Shown here: positions 52,662 to 61,151 of the stretch, piece after piece
How the letters are laid out: each line of letters begins with the position of its first letter
Position numbering within the stretch: the first letter of the stretch is position 1
Source of the DNA: Verrucomicrobiota bacterium
GTDB lineage: Bacteria; Verrucomicrobiota; Verrucomicrobiia; Limisphaerales; PALSA-1396
DNA: 64,000 nucleotides
NCBI GenBank assembly: GCA_016200005.1
Contig: JACQFP010000031.1
Location: forward strand, 105,387 to 169,386
Direction of reading: 5' to 3'
The notes under the pieces: model-generated
Told to the model about the DNA's origin: nothing
The model's input: the letters and a program-made list of their open reading frames with translations, nothing else
Database searches by the model: none
Program-made: the position numbers and the translations under genes

Positions 52662-53222
52662 CTACGTCAATTCCTTACGCACTCGCTCGACGGGCAAACC
52701 GACCACATTGCTGAACGAGCCGGAGATTTTTTCTACAAGCAGATCGCCATTTTCCTGAATGGCGTAAGCGCCGGCTTTGTCGAGCGGACTGATGCGCGAC
52801 AGGTAATCACGGACTTGCTCGTCGCTCAGCGGATGAAACGTTACGTCCGTGCTTTCCGCAAAAACTTTTTGCCGATGGCTGCGCAGGTGAAGCAAACACA
52901 CTCCCGTGATCACCTGGTGCGTCCGTCCTTGCAGTTGGGCCAACATCCGCTGCGCCTCGGCGAGGTCGGCGGGCTTGCCGAACAACTGCGTGCCCAGATA
53001 AACTACCGTGTCCGCGCCGAGAATGAGCGCGTCGGGGAATTTCTTGGCGACGGCGCGGGCCTTGCGATAGGCGTTGACCTGGGAGATTTCCGTCGCGGTC
53101 AGGTGCTCGTGCTGGAGTTCGGGAGCGTCGCTGGGAACGATGCTGAATTCCCAAGGCAACTGGCGAAGCAGTTCCGCGCGGCGCGGCGACGCCGAAGCCA
53201 GGATGAGCGGCGGCAGGTTCAT
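52662..53222 (-). CDS. maf: Maf family nucleotide pyrophosphatase
   Basis: A 186-residue Maf protein, which hydrolyses non-canonical or modified nucleoside triphosphates. Signature motifs: LILASASPRRAELLRQL at the start, the LILGADTVV Asp, GKPADLAEAQRML, and DKAGAYAIQENGDLLVEKIS. Maf exists as dTTP/UTP and m7G/CTP types; the PVERVRKEL ending does not decide which. The ATG at 53222 begins the family core; 53246 would overlap the DUF1802 gene. It is 1 base after the DUF1802 stop on the same strand. Confidence 0.92.
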   Translation of the reverse strand: MNLPPLILASASPRRAELLRQLPWEFSIVPSDAPELQHEHLTATEISQVNAYRKARAVAKKFPDALILGADTVVYLGTQLFGKPADLAEAQRMLAQLQGRTHQVITGVCLLHLRSHRQKVFAESTDVTFHPLSDEQVRDYLSRISPLDKAGAYAIQENGDLLVEKISGSFSNVVGLPVERVRKELT

Positions 53223-53223
53223 C

Positions 53224-53796
53224 TCAGGCCGCCGCCGCCGTTTCAAGCGCAGTGCGAAACTGGCTCAGCTTTTCCGTGAACATTTCTTCAGACAAAACCG
53301 GTCTCGCCCCAGCGGTCGCGACGTCGGTTTCCAGTTCCACCCAGGACTTGCAGCCGCCGTAAGCCGGCGACATCGGCAACTCGACAGCTTGCGGCAGCCG
53401 AGACACGCGCACGGCCAGCGCGTGGATGTTCTTCTCCTTTCCCCAATCAAATCGTTGGGCAATGACTTCATCGCGCCAGATGTGTTGTCCGCGCAATCGT
53501 TCGGCGGCGGCCAGCGAACCGAGTCGTTGGACTACGACCACCTCGGCAAAAATGTCCAGGCGCAATTTGGATGGGTCGGGACAATTCACCGAAATCCGGT
53601 CGAATCGGACTTGCGCCGCGGGCAGCACTGATTCCCGTTGTTGATGGAACTGCGTTGGGAACAAAAGGAATTGTGAATGTTCCGGTCGGAATCCGCCACG
53701 CCTTTCGTTGATCCCGCCCTTGCGCAGAATGATGATCTGCTCACCGCAGCCCAGCGCATCGACGATGATAGCCCATTCTTTGAACGCGATGTGCAT
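53224..53796 (-). CDS. DUF1802 family protein
   Basis: A 190-residue cytoplasmic protein. The opening MHIAFKEWAIIVDALGCGEQ and IIILRKGGINE, then FRPEHSQFLLFPTQFHQQRE and ERLRGQHIWRDEVIAQRFDW, are characteristic of the DUF1802 family. Function is unknown; family members lie beside varied genes. The C terminus is Ala/Thr rich (TALETAAAA). It is immediately upstream of maf (1-base gap), so the pair is probably co-transcribed. Confidence 0.78.
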   Translation of the reverse strand: MHIAFKEWAIIVDALGCGEQIIILRKGGINERRGGFRPEHSQFLLFPTQFHQQRESVLPAAQVRFDRISVNCPDPSKLRLDIFAEVVVVQRLGSLAAAERLRGQHIWRDEVIAQRFDWGKEKNIHALAVRVSRLPQAVELPMSPAYGGCKSWVELETDVATAGARPVLSEEMFTEKLSQFRTALETAAAA

Positions 53797-53916
53797 GGCG
53801 GGACTTTACGGTGAGGTAGAAGGAAAGTCGAGCGCTCCGCCGATGCGTGTCGCCGGCAACTGTCTCCGTGCTTGCCACAGGGCCACCTTTCCCGTAACGT
53901 CCGCACCCAGCAACCT

Positions 53917-55245
53917 ATGAATAAAGCAATCCGCTTCAAACTGTTTCTCATGATGGTCCTGGAGTTTTTCATCTGGGGCGCATGGCTGCCGTTGATATTC
54001 GGTTACTTGCCGAGCTTGGGTTTTTCAGCCGGCGAACAGTCATGGATATTAAACGCCTTTCCCATCGCCGCGATCGTCGGGATGTTTTTCAGCAATCAGT
54101 TCGCCGACCGGAACTTTGCCGCGGAGAAGTTTCTTGCGGTGAGTCATCTGATCGCCGGGCTGGCGATCCTCTCGCTGGCCTGGGTGCATTCGTTCTGGCC
54201 TTTTTTCCTGCTCATGCTGGTTCACTGCCTGCTCTATGTGCCGACGATTTCGATCACGAACTCAATTGCCTTCGCCCAGATGAAAGACGCACAGAAGGAA
54301 TTTGGCGTCGTGCGCATGGGCGGAACGATTGGATGGATTCTGGCCGCCTGGCCGTTCACTTTCATTCTGGTGGACTGGGACAAAGTGAAGGCGGCGAATC
54401 CGCAAGGCGTCATCAACTGGCTGGGCACCGTGTTGGGCTCTGGTCTCACGGGCGAAGCATTACAGCACGCCACCACATGGACGTTTGTCGTCGCCGGAGT
54501 GGCGTCACTCGCGCTCGCCGCTTTCAGCTTGACGCTGCCACACACACCGCCGAAGTCGGCGGAGGTTGGCGTTCCCAAACTGGCCTGGCTCGAAGCGATG
54601 AAACTCCTCGGCCTGCCGTTCATTTTGGTGCTGTGGGCCGTGACCTTCATTGATGCAACGGTGCATAATTTATTTTTTAACTGGACGGGTCGTTTCCTTG
54701 GCAGCGCCGTTGAAGCAGGTGGTGTGGGTATTCCCGGCAACTGGATCATGCCGGTGATGAGCATCGGTCAGATAGCGGAAATCCTGACAATGCTCATCCT
54801 GGGTGCGACGCTCAAAGCGCTGGGCTGGCGGACAACGATGATCCTCGGCATTCTCGGACATGCAGCGCGCTTTGCTGTGTTTGCATTTCTGCCGCAACAC
54901 AAGGAAATCATCATCCTCGTCAACGTGCTGCACGGCATTTGTTACGCCTTCTTCTTCGCCACCGTTTACATTTTCGTGGATGAGTTTTTCCCGAAAGACG
55001 CGCGCGCTAGCGCCCAAGGCTTGTTCAACTTCATGATTCTCGGCTTGGGACCGCTGGTGGCCAACATGCTCGGACCGGTGCTGATCGGTACGACGTTCAA
55101 CCACAATGGTGTGGTGGATTTCAAGAGCCTGTTCCTGCTGCCTTGCGGTGCGGCAGTGGTGGCGGCGATTGCACTGGCGTTGTTCTTCCGACCTCCCGCC
55201 AAAAAGCTACCAGAGATGACCGGCCAGCCGGCCACCGCACATTGA
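53917..55245 (+). CDS. MFS transporter, NupG-like nucleoside/H+ symporter family
   Basis: A 442-residue integral inner-membrane protein with about twelve hydrophobic segments. The N-terminal motif FLMMVLEFFIWGAWLPLIFG, the AEQSWIL-like loop (GEQSWILNAFPIAAIVGMFF), and VPTISITNSIAFAQM are hallmarks of the NupG/xanthosine-permease branch of MFS. Imported substrates are probably nucleosides, inferred from family. A stretch near GTVLGSGLTGEALQHATTW is an extracytoplasmic or interdomain insertion not seen in E. coli NupG. The ATG at 53917 (MNKAIRFKLF) begins the first helix; 53872 is an upstream alternative. The TIM-barrel gene follows after 20 bases. Confidence 0.82.
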   Translation: MNKAIRFKLFLMMVLEFFIWGAWLPLIFGYLPSLGFSAGEQSWILNAFPIAAIVGMFFSNQFADRNFAAEKFLAVSHLIAGLAILSLAWVHSFWPFFLLMLVHCLLYVPTISITNSIAFAQMKDAQKEFGVVRMGGTIGWILAAWPFTFILVDWDKVKAANPQGVINWLGTVLGSGLTGEALQHATTWTFVVAGVASLALAAFSLTLPHTPPKSAEVGVPKLAWLEAMKLLGLPFILVLWAVTFIDATVHNLFFNWTGRFLGSAVEAGGVGIPGNWIMPVMSIGQIAEILTMLILGATLKALGWRTTMILGILGHAARFAVFAFLPQHKEIIILVNVLHGICYAFFFATVYIFVDEFFPKDARASAQGLFNFMILGLGPLVANMLGPVLIGTTFNHNGVVDFKSLFLLPCGAAVVAAIALALFFRPPAKKLPEMTGQPATAH

Positions 55246-55265
55246 ACATTTAACCCCTGATACCT

Positions 55266-56180
55266 ATGCAAGAACAAACCGACCGTCGCACGTTCCTCAA
55301 ACAAGCGACTATCGCAGCAGCGGGTGTTGGGCTAACGTCCAGCATGACTTCTGCGTTGGCGGCAGACACCAAGAAACCATTGTTCAAGATTTCGCTCGCG
55401 GAGTGGTCGTATAACCGCGCCATCTTCGGCAAGAAGATGGACCATCTCGATTTTCCCAAGGTCGCCAAACAGGACCACGGCATCGAGGCCATCGAACTGG
55501 TCAACCAGTTTTTCATGAAGAAGGCCAAGGACGAAAAGTACCTGGCTGAATTCAAAAAGCGTGCCGACGACCTCGGTGTCAAAATCCTGCTCATCATGTG
55601 CGATGATGAAGGGCAACTTGGCGACCCTGACGAGAAGAAGCGCCTGAAAGCCGTCGAGAATCATTACAAATGGGTCGAAGCCGCGAAGTTTTTTGGTTGC
55701 CACTCCATCCGCGTCAACGCCTATTCCTCGGGCACTCCCGACGAGCAGCGCGAGCGTGTGGTTGATGGACTGCATCGACTCGCCGAATTTGGCGGCCAGC
55801 ATGGACTGAACGTCCTCGTCGAAAATCACGGCGGCATTACTTCGCACGGCGACTGGCTTGCCTCGGTGATGCGAAAAGTGAACCTGCCGAACTGCGGCAC
55901 GCTGCCCGATTTCGGCAACTTCCAGGATTACGACCGCTACAAGGCCGTGGCGGAGATGATGCCGTTCGCCAAAGCCGTCAGCGCCAAATCGCACGACTTC
56001 GACGCGCAAGGCAACTGCATGGAAACCGATTACCGCCGGATGTTGAAGATCGTCTTGGACGCGGGCTATCACGGACATCTCGGCATCGAATACGAAGGCA
56101 ACAAGCTCAGCGAGCCGGACGGTGTGCGCGCGACTAAACGGCTGCTTGAAAAGGTCCGCGCAGAGTTCTCAAAAGGTTGA
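55266..56180 (+). CDS. Exported sugar phosphate isomerase/epimerase-like TIM-barrel protein
   Basis: A 304-residue protein. The N terminus has a twin-arginine-type signal (DRRTFLKQATIAAAGVGLTS), so a folded, metal-bound protein may be exported by Tat. The body is an AP endonuclease 2-like TIM barrel: GIEAIELVNQFF, IRVNAYSSGTPDEQRERVV, VENHGGITSHGDWLASVMRK, GTLPDFGNF, SAKSHDFDAQGN, YHGHLGIEYEGNKL. The Glu, His and Asp residues form the divalent-metal site. Many Verrucomicrobia and Planctomycetes carry such proteins with unknown sugar substrates. It is likely co-transcribed with the upstream MFS transporter. Confidence 0.86.
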   Translation: MQEQTDRRTFLKQATIAAAGVGLTSSMTSALAADTKKPLFKISLAEWSYNRAIFGKKMDHLDFPKVAKQDHGIEAIELVNQFFMKKAKDEKYLAEFKKRADDLGVKILLIMCDDEGQLGDPDEKKRLKAVENHYKWVEAAKFFGCHSIRVNAYSSGTPDEQRERVVDGLHRLAEFGGQHGLNVLVENHGGITSHGDWLASVMRKVNLPNCGTLPDFGNFQDYDRYKAVAEMMPFAKAVSAKSHDFDAQGNCMETDYRRMLKIVLDAGYHGHLGIEYEGNKLSEPDGVRATKRLLEKVRAEFSKG

Positions 56181-56200
56181 ACTGAACTGGCAAAACTGCG

Positions 56201-56731
56201 TCAGTTTATTTTTGTCATGCCCTCATCGGGCGGCAGCTCTTGAAGCAAGACCACCACACTTTTTGATTGGCCCGCCAAAACCAGTTCCGGCGCGATCTCG
56301 CCGAGCGGTTGCAGGACGAAACGGCGTTGGTGCGCGCGCGGATGCGGCAGCGTCAATTCCTCCGTCGAGCGTGTCTGCGTTCCAAAGGCGATCAAGTCCA
56401 AATCGAGCGGCCGCGGTTCATTGAGAATTTTTTTTGCGTGGCGCCCGAATTTCTTTTCAATCGCCTGCAACTTTGCAAGGAGTGATTCGGGCGTTTCGCC
56501 TTGAGGCGGCACCAGACCAACGACCGCGTTCACAAACTTGGGCGAACCGGGAGGGCAATCAACCGGCGCAGTTTGCCAAAGCGACGATTTGAGCAGCGGC
56601 TGGCTGGACAATTCCTGAAGTCGCTTCATGGCCTGTAGAATCCTTTGGCGGGAATCGCCAAGGTTTGAACCAAGGGCAACGAAAACGTGCTCCCCGACTT
56701 CTGGCTTCCGACTTCTGGCTTCTGATTTCAC
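56201..56731 (-). CDS. folK: 2-amino-4-hydroxy-6-hydroxymethyldihydropteridine pyrophosphokinase (HPPK)
   Basis: A 176-residue folate-biosynthesis enzyme that pyrophosphorylates the pterin before DHPS. Motifs: VFVALGSNLGDSRQRILQAM, FVNAVVGL, LLAKLQAIEKKFGR, and RPLDLDLIAFG with HPRAHQRRFVLQPL near the end. I start it at the GTG at 56731, whose GTGA overlaps the dapB stop by 4 bases; earlier frames would run further into dapB. The first ~12 residues (VKSEARSRKPEVGEH) are encoded by a heptamer array that also covers the dapB stop codon. Confidence 0.9.
   Translation of the reverse strand: MKSEARSRKPEVGEHVFVALGSNLGDSRQRILQAMKRLQELSSQPLLKSSLWQTAPVDCPPGSPKFVNAVVGLVPPQGETPESLLAKLQAIEKKFGRHAKKILNEPRPLDLDLIAFGTQTRSTEELTLPHPRAHQRRFVLQPLGEIAPELVLAGQSKSVVVLLQELPPDEGMTKIN
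56694..56728. repeat. Tandem heptamer array at the dapB-folK junction
   Basis: Five 7-base units on the plus strand: CCGACTT and CTGGCTT alternate twice, then CTGATTT. The array encodes the start of folK and touches the dapB stop codon, so the coupling signal itself is repeat-derived. Confidence 0.85.
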
Positions 56732-57462
56732 TTCAAGCCCAACACATCCTGCATGTCGTAGAGGCCGGGTTTCTGTTTGACGACCCACTGGGCGGCGCGC
56801 AGCGCGCCGTTGGCAAACGTCTCGCGGCTTGCGGCCTTGTGCGTGAGTTCCAGTCGCTCGCCGTTCGTCGCAAAGATGACGGTGTGATCGCCCACCACAT
56901 CGCCGCCGCGCAGCGAGTGCATCCCGATTTCAGTGGCTGTGCGCTCACCGACCATCCCGACGCGTCCGTGACGGATTACCTTGCCAAGTTGTTGCTTGCG
57001 AACGTCGGCCAGGATTTCCGCCAGTGTCGTCGCCGTTCCGCTTGGAGCGTCTTTCTTCAGACGATGATGCATCTCCACAACTTCCAGATCAAAGCCTTCG
57101 CCGAGGATTTCAGCGGTTTTGCGCGTCAGCCAGAACAGCGTATTGACGCCGGTGGAATAATTTGACGCCAACACCATCGGAATCTGCGATTTGAAATGTG
57201 CGATCTGCGATTTGTCCGCGTCCGAATGGCCGGTGGTGCCGATGACCATCGCCTTCTTGTGCTGGGCGCAGAGCGCAACAATGCCCGCCGTGGCGTCGTG
57301 TGAACTGAAATCAATGACGACGTCACCCTTCGCGATCACAGTTTGCAGATCGTCGCCGACATCAATCTGCCCGACGACCTGCAACTCTGGATGATGTGCG
57401 GCGCAGGCGAGGAGCATCCTGCCCATGCGCCCTTTCGCGCCTGTGATGATGATTTTGGTCAT
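56728..57462 (-). CDS. dapB: 4-hydroxy-tetrahydrodipicolinate reductase
   Basis: A 244-residue lysine/peptidoglycan-precursor enzyme that reduces the dapA product with NAD(P)H. The nucleotide-binding motif is ITGAKGRMGRMLLA, then VVIDFSSHDAT and MVIGTTGHS. The substrate motif is VVEMHHRLKKDAPSGTA, with the conserved His-His-x-x-Lys and Lys-x-Pro-Ser-Gly-Thr residues; SLRGGDVVGDHTVIF follows. The helix between GTTGHS and IPMVLASNYSTGVN is encoded by a heptamer array (DKSQIAHFKSQ). Length is close to normal. It lies 65 bases after dapA and overlaps folK. Confidence 0.92.
   Translation of the reverse strand: MTKIIITGAKGRMGRMLLACAAHHPELQVVGQIDVGDDLQTVIAKGDVVIDFSSHDATAGIVALCAQHKKAMVIGTTGHSDADKSQIAHFKSQIPMVLASNYSTGVNTLFWLTRKTAEILGEGFDLEVVEMHHRLKKDAPSGTATTLAEILADVRKQQLGKVIRHGRVGMVGERTATEIGMHSLRGGDVVGDHTVIFATNGERLELTHKAASRETFANGALRAAQWVVKQKPGLYDMQDVLGLK
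57181..57215. repeat. Tandem heptamer array inside dapB
   Basis: Five 7-base units on the plus strand, such as GATTTGA, AATGTGC and GATCTGC. They encode SQIAHFKSQI, replacing the usual helix without changing the overall length. Confidence 0.75.
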
Positions 57463-57473
57463 GTTGGGGTTTT

Positions 57474-57526
57474 GTTGGAGTTCAGGCTTTAGCCTGCTCG
57501 AAACAAGCTAAAGCTGGAATTCCAAC
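57474..57526. repeat. Inverted repeat element, class GTTGGAGTTCAAGCTT, copy 2, between dapA and dapB
   Basis: Arms 57474-57496 (GTTGGAGTTCAGGCTTTAGC...) and 57504-57526, a few mismatches, 7-base loop. It almost fills the 65-base dapA-dapB gap. It could weaken or stop transcription between the two genes. Confidence 0.75.
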
Positions 57527-57527
57527 C

Positions 57528-58406
57528 TTAATTCAAAACGCCACACCGCTTCAACGTTGTTCTGAGCACCGCGCGATTCTTCCGATTCATCGGCACTAGT
57601 GGCAGCCGATATTCTTCCTCGATTTGTCCCATCATGGCCAGTGCTGCTTTCACGGGGATCGGATTGGTTTCGACAAACAAGTCTTTGAACAGTGGATAAT
57701 ATTTTTCGTGAATTTTCAACGCGGTCGAGAGTTGGCCACGGGCAAACGCGTTGACCATTTGGGCGACTTGCTTGGGAACGACGTTCGACGCCACGCTGAT
57801 GACGCCTTGCGCGCCCACAGCCATGAACGGCAGCGTCAGGGAATCATCGCCGCTGAGAATTTCAAAGCGCGGCCCAAGCGCGGCGCGAAGCTGGCTGACA
57901 CGGTCGGGATTGCCACCGGCCTCTTTGATGCCAACGATGTTCTTGCATTCCCCAGCGAGACGCTTGACCGTCTCGACGCCGATCTCTATACCGCAACGGC
58001 TCGGAACGCTATAAAGCACAATGGGCAGTTTCGTCTTCCGCGCAACAGCGCGAAAGTGCTGGAACAATCCCTCCTGTGTGGGCTTGTTGTAATAGGGCGC
58101 GACCTGCAACGAGCCGTCCGCACCGACTTTCTCCGCGCGCTCAGTCAGGTAGATTGCTTCGCTGGTGGAATTACCGCCCGTGCCCGCGAGCACTTTGATT
58201 TTGCCGCCGGCGAATTTCACGGACAAGGCGATGATCTGGATGTGCTCCTCGTAATCGACCGTGGGCGATTCGCCCGTCGTACCAACCGGAACGATGCCAT
58301 CGACACCCGCTTTGACCTGGATCTTGATGAGACGTTCCAGCGCGGCTTTGTCGATCTGCCCGTTTCTAAACGGCGTAACGATGGCGGTGTAAGTTCCAGT
58401 GAACAT
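57528..58406 (-). CDS. dapA: 4-hydroxy-tetrahydrodipicolinate synthase
   Basis: A 292-residue TIM-barrel lyase that condenses pyruvate with aspartate semialdehyde in lysine and diaminopimelate synthesis. The Schiff-base Lys is Lys161 in NIVGIKEAGG. Tyr132 lies in LYSVPSRCG and the Thr pair is in VGTTGESPT. The pyruvate-binding YYNKPTQEGLFQHF and GDDSLTLPFMAVGAQGVISV are also present. All catalytic residues match DapA rather than N-acetylneuraminate lyase. It heads the minus-strand set dapA-dapB-folK. Confidence 0.94.
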   Translation of the reverse strand: MFTGTYTAIVTPFRNGQIDKAALERLIKIQVKAGVDGIVPVGTTGESPTVDYEEHIQIIALSVKFAGGKIKVLAGTGGNSTSEAIYLTERAEKVGADGSLQVAPYYNKPTQEGLFQHFRAVARKTKLPIVLYSVPSRCGIEIGVETVKRLAGECKNIVGIKEAGGNPDRVSQLRAALGPRFEILSGDDSLTLPFMAVGAQGVISVASNVVPKQVAQMVNAFARGQLSTALKIHEKYYPLFKDLFVETNPIPVKAALAMMGQIEEEYRLPLVPMNRKNRAVLRTTLKRCGVLN

Positions 58407-58515
58407 AATTCAAATGCGACGGATAAACTCAGTCAAAGAAGCGCGTTTGGCGAGCCTGATTTTAATCCGGCGGGAAAACCACTGACTTCGCGGGCGGATC
58501 TCTCCGCAAATGAAA

Positions 58516-58545
58516 AACCCTCCAGCCTTTTCGGACCAGAGGGTT
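58516..58545 (-). terminator. Rho-independent terminator for the lipoprotein gene
   Basis: On the minus strand AACCCTC (58545-58539) pairs with GAGGGTT (58522-58516) and is followed directly by a run of T residues (GGGTTTTTC). It lies about 30 bases after the stop of the lipoprotein gene. Confidence 0.75.
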
Positions 58546-58575
58546 GAACAGCACTGAACCAACTTGGAACCAAAG

Positions 58576-58932
58576 TTACTTCGGCATTGATTTCTTCATG
58601 TCGTCCATGGCTTTCTTGGCGCCATCCGCAGCCTGGTTGGCAGTATTGGCCATGGCAGTTTTCAATTGTTCCAGAACATCACTGACGGCTTGCTTCTGTT
58701 CAGGCGTCAGTTTTCCGTCCGCGGCCACACCTTGGAGCGACGCCATCGCCCCTCCAAAATCCGAAGATTTGATGGCAGAAACAGCCGAATCCACCTTGCT
58801 CTTGGTGGCCGGTTCAGCCGATTGAAAACTGCTTTCCAGTTTGCCGGTGTCCACACTGCTCTTCTTCGCGCATCCGCCGAACAATAAAGCGGCGGCCATA
58901 ACCGTCGTCAGAATCCACGCGTATCGTTTCAT
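58576..58932 (-). CDS. Small putative lipoprotein
   Basis: A 118-residue exported protein. The signal AWILTTVMAAALLFGGCAKK ends in a plausible but non-ideal lipobox (FGGC, Phe at -3). The mature part is helical and rich in Ala, Lys and Ser (SAIKSSDFGGAMASLQGVAA, TPEQKQAVSDVLEQLKTAMA, AADGAKKAMDDMKKSM). Similar small proteins are common in Verrucomicrobia with no known role. I chose the ATG at 58932 because it begins the signal. A strong terminator follows. Confidence 0.65.
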   Translation of the reverse strand: MKRYAWILTTVMAAALLFGGCAKKSSVDTGKLESSFQSAEPATKSKVDSAVSAIKSSDFGGAMASLQGVAADGKLTPEQKQAVSDVLEQLKTAMANTANQAADGAKKAMDDMKKSMPK

Positions 58933-59029
58933 ATAATTAATGAGTTGAAGGTTGCCTGATTGGTTTTGGTTGTGGGGCGATGGTAGAAATGCATCCATCC
59001 GGCGTCAACAGGATTTTCGGACACCTGTT

Positions 59030-59920
59030 TCACTTTTTCTCCGGCTTGAGGTGCCTGGCAAAGAAAGCGAGCATCGCCTCGTCCGCCCGTTCGGCATCCG
59101 CGCCTTTGAAACCGTGGCCCGCGCCCTGGAGCGTGAGCAACTCTGCCTCGACATCGCAGGCTTTCAGGCGGTCCACAATCCAAGTGGCCTGTTCGTAAGC
59201 GACGTATTTGTCATCGGTGCCGTGGATGCACAACGTCGGCGCGGCGTCCGGGGTCACCCAATAGAGCGGACTGCCAGTGATGTGTTTATGGCGTTCCTGT
59301 TCCAAGTTGCCGCCGAAAAACAACGGCAACACTTCCGCCGCGTCCACACTCTTGCCATAGGATTTGGTGAAATCGCTCGGCCCGTAGAAATTGACGACGC
59401 AGGCGACGCTGCTCGATTGCTCCGCGTTTCCGCCATCGCCCTCGAATTGCTTGACACCCGCCGTCACGCCAAGGAATTGCGCGAGATGCCCACCGGCTGA
59501 ACCGCCGGTAACGCCGATGTGGTCGGGGTCGAGGTTGTATTTCTTCGCGTTCGCCCGCAACCAGCGGACGGCGGCCTTCACGTCATGCACCGCCGCGGGG
59601 AATTGATACTTGGGCGACAAGCGATAACTGGCTGTGGCCGCAACGTAACCCTTTTGGGCCAGCGTCAGGCAAAGTTTGTTGTAGCCGTCGCGATGGCCCG
59701 CGCGGAATCCGCCGCCGTGAATGCACAGAATTGCCGGTAGCGGGCCGGTGGCGTTCTTCGGTCGCGCCAGATTCAATTGCAGATGTTGGTTGTCAGGATT
59801 GGAATACTCGATGGCTTGTTCGAATACCACGTCGTTGGGCACGACCAAATCCGCCGCATGAATATTCGTGCCAGCGGCAAAAGTTAAAAAGCTGAACCAC
59901 ATCGCAAGGAGATTTTTCAT
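59030..59920 (-). CDS. Exported alpha/beta-hydrolase (BD-FAE/esterase-lipase family)
   Basis: A 296-residue secreted esterase-like enzyme. The signal is LLAMWFSFLTFAAGTNIHAA. The oxyanion motif HGGGF is near residue 69, the nucleophile elbow is VTGGSAGGHLA, the acid is in CIHGTDDKYVAYEQ, and the catalytic His is in LQGAGHGFKGAD. The layout is that of bacterial BD-FAE-type and lipase-like hydrolases acting on ester-decorated plant or algal polysaccharides. Ser is the nucleophile. It sits 45 bases after no neighbour on its own strand and is divergent from the FGE gene; with the sulfatase and FGE it may form a polysaccharide-side-group removal set, an inference. Confidence 0.88.
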   Translation of the reverse strand: MKNLLAMWFSFLTFAAGTNIHAADLVVPNDVVFEQAIEYSNPDNQHLQLNLARPKNATGPLPAILCIHGGGFRAGHRDGYNKLCLTLAQKGYVAATASYRLSPKYQFPAAVHDVKAAVRWLRANAKKYNLDPDHIGVTGGSAGGHLAQFLGVTAGVKQFEGDGGNAEQSSSVACVVNFYGPSDFTKSYGKSVDAAEVLPLFFGGNLEQERHKHITGSPLYWVTPDAAPTLCIHGTDDKYVAYEQATWIVDRLKACDVEAELLTLQGAGHGFKGADAERADEAMLAFFARHLKPEKK

Positions 59921-60033
59921 GCAGGTAAAAGTGAAGTAAAATGGCGGCAAAGCCAACGAGGAAATTATCGACGAGTCAACCACGGCGCGGTTTTAGTTGC
60001 GGATGAGGCCGCGATAATTAAACTCCAAAGTGG

Positions 60034-61101
60034 ATGAGTAAAGAAGCGGATGACAATCACAAATCAACGGTTCAGTTCATCATTGCATTGGCGGTGGTTT
60101 TGGGCGGGGTCGCGGTCGGCTCGATCGTCGTGATGCGGCACGAGCAACCGCCCGTCTATCCCGTCAGACCCGCCGGCACGTCGCCGTCACAGGCCCATCC
60201 TGCCGACACCAATGACATGGTCTGGATTCCGGGCGGCACGTTTTGGATGGGTTCGGATGAAGGGCAAACGGACGAGCGGCCCCTACATGAAGTCACGGTG
60301 AATGGTTTCTGGATGGACAAGACCGAAGTCACGAACGAGCAGTTTGAAAAGTTCGTCCGCGCAACGGGTTACGTTACCGTCGCCGAGCGCAAGCCCGATC
60401 CAAAAGATTTCCCCGGTGTGCCGTCCGAAAATCTTGTCCCCGGTTCAATCGTGTTCACGCCGCCGCCCGGCGAGGTGGCGTTGGATAATCATTTCGCCTG
60501 GTGGAGTTATGTGCCGGGCGCAAACTGGCGTCATCCTGAAGGACCGGATTCCACCATCCAAGGTCGCGAAAAATTTCCTGTGGTGCACGTTTCCTGGGAC
60601 GACGCGATGGCTTATGCAAAATGGGCGGGCAACCGGTTGCCGACGGAGGCCGAGTGGGAATTTGCCGCGCGCGGTGGACTGGCCCGGCAACCTTACGTCT
60701 GGGGCAAAGAGCAGGTGCCCGGCGGCAAATGGCAGGCGAACATCTGGCAGGGACGCTTTCCCAACGAGAACACGTTGGCTGATGGTTTCAAAGGCGCAGC
60801 ACCGGTCGCGTCGTTCCCGCCGAATGGCTACGGGCTTTACGACGTGGCGGGAAATGTCTGGGAATGGTGCGCCGATTGGTATCTGCCCGATTACTATGCG
60901 CACAGCCCGAAGGAAAATCCGCCCGGGCCAGACACGAGTTTCGATCCCAACGAGCCGGGAGTGATGAAGCGTGTCCAACGCGGCGGCTCTTACTTGTGCA
61001 GCGACTTGTATTGCATCGGTTATCGTCCCAGCGCGCGGATGAAAAGCACGCCGGACACCGGGTTGTCGCACACCGGCTTTCGGTGTGTGCGCTCGAAATG
61101 A
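60034..61101 (+). CDS. Formylglycine-generating enzyme family protein (sulfatase-modifying factor)
   Basis: A 355-residue protein with one N-terminal membrane helix (FIIALAVVLGGVAVGSIVVM) and an FGE-sulfatase domain from about residue 62 (DMVWIPGGTFWMGSDEGQTD). Core motifs: NGFWMDKTEVTNEQFEKFV, VVHVSWDDAMAYAKWAGNRL, PTEAEWEFAARGG, LYDVAGNVWEWCADWY. The C terminus has GGSYLCSDLYCIGYR, with Cys322 and Cys327 five apart as in active copper-dependent FGEs, followed by SHTGFRC. Because both catalytic cysteines are kept, it should convert a sulfatase Cys to formylglycine. A sulfatase with the CxPxR motif is encoded convergently 50 bases away. Topology places the domain in the periplasm. Confidence 0.92.
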   Translation: MSKEADDNHKSTVQFIIALAVVLGGVAVGSIVVMRHEQPPVYPVRPAGTSPSQAHPADTNDMVWIPGGTFWMGSDEGQTDERPLHEVTVNGFWMDKTEVTNEQFEKFVRATGYVTVAERKPDPKDFPGVPSENLVPGSIVFTPPPGEVALDNHFAWWSYVPGANWRHPEGPDSTIQGREKFPVVHVSWDDAMAYAKWAGNRLPTEAEWEFAARGGLARQPYVWGKEQVPGGKWQANIWQGRFPNENTLADGFKGAAPVASFPPNGYGLYDVAGNVWEWCADWYLPDYYAHSPKENPPGPDTSFDPNEPGVMKRVQRGGSYLCSDLYCIGYRPSARMKSTPDTGLSHTGFRCVRSK

Positions 61102-61151
61102 CGAGGCGTGATGCAAGACAACGAATCGTGGAGTTTCAGCAGTTACCGGTT

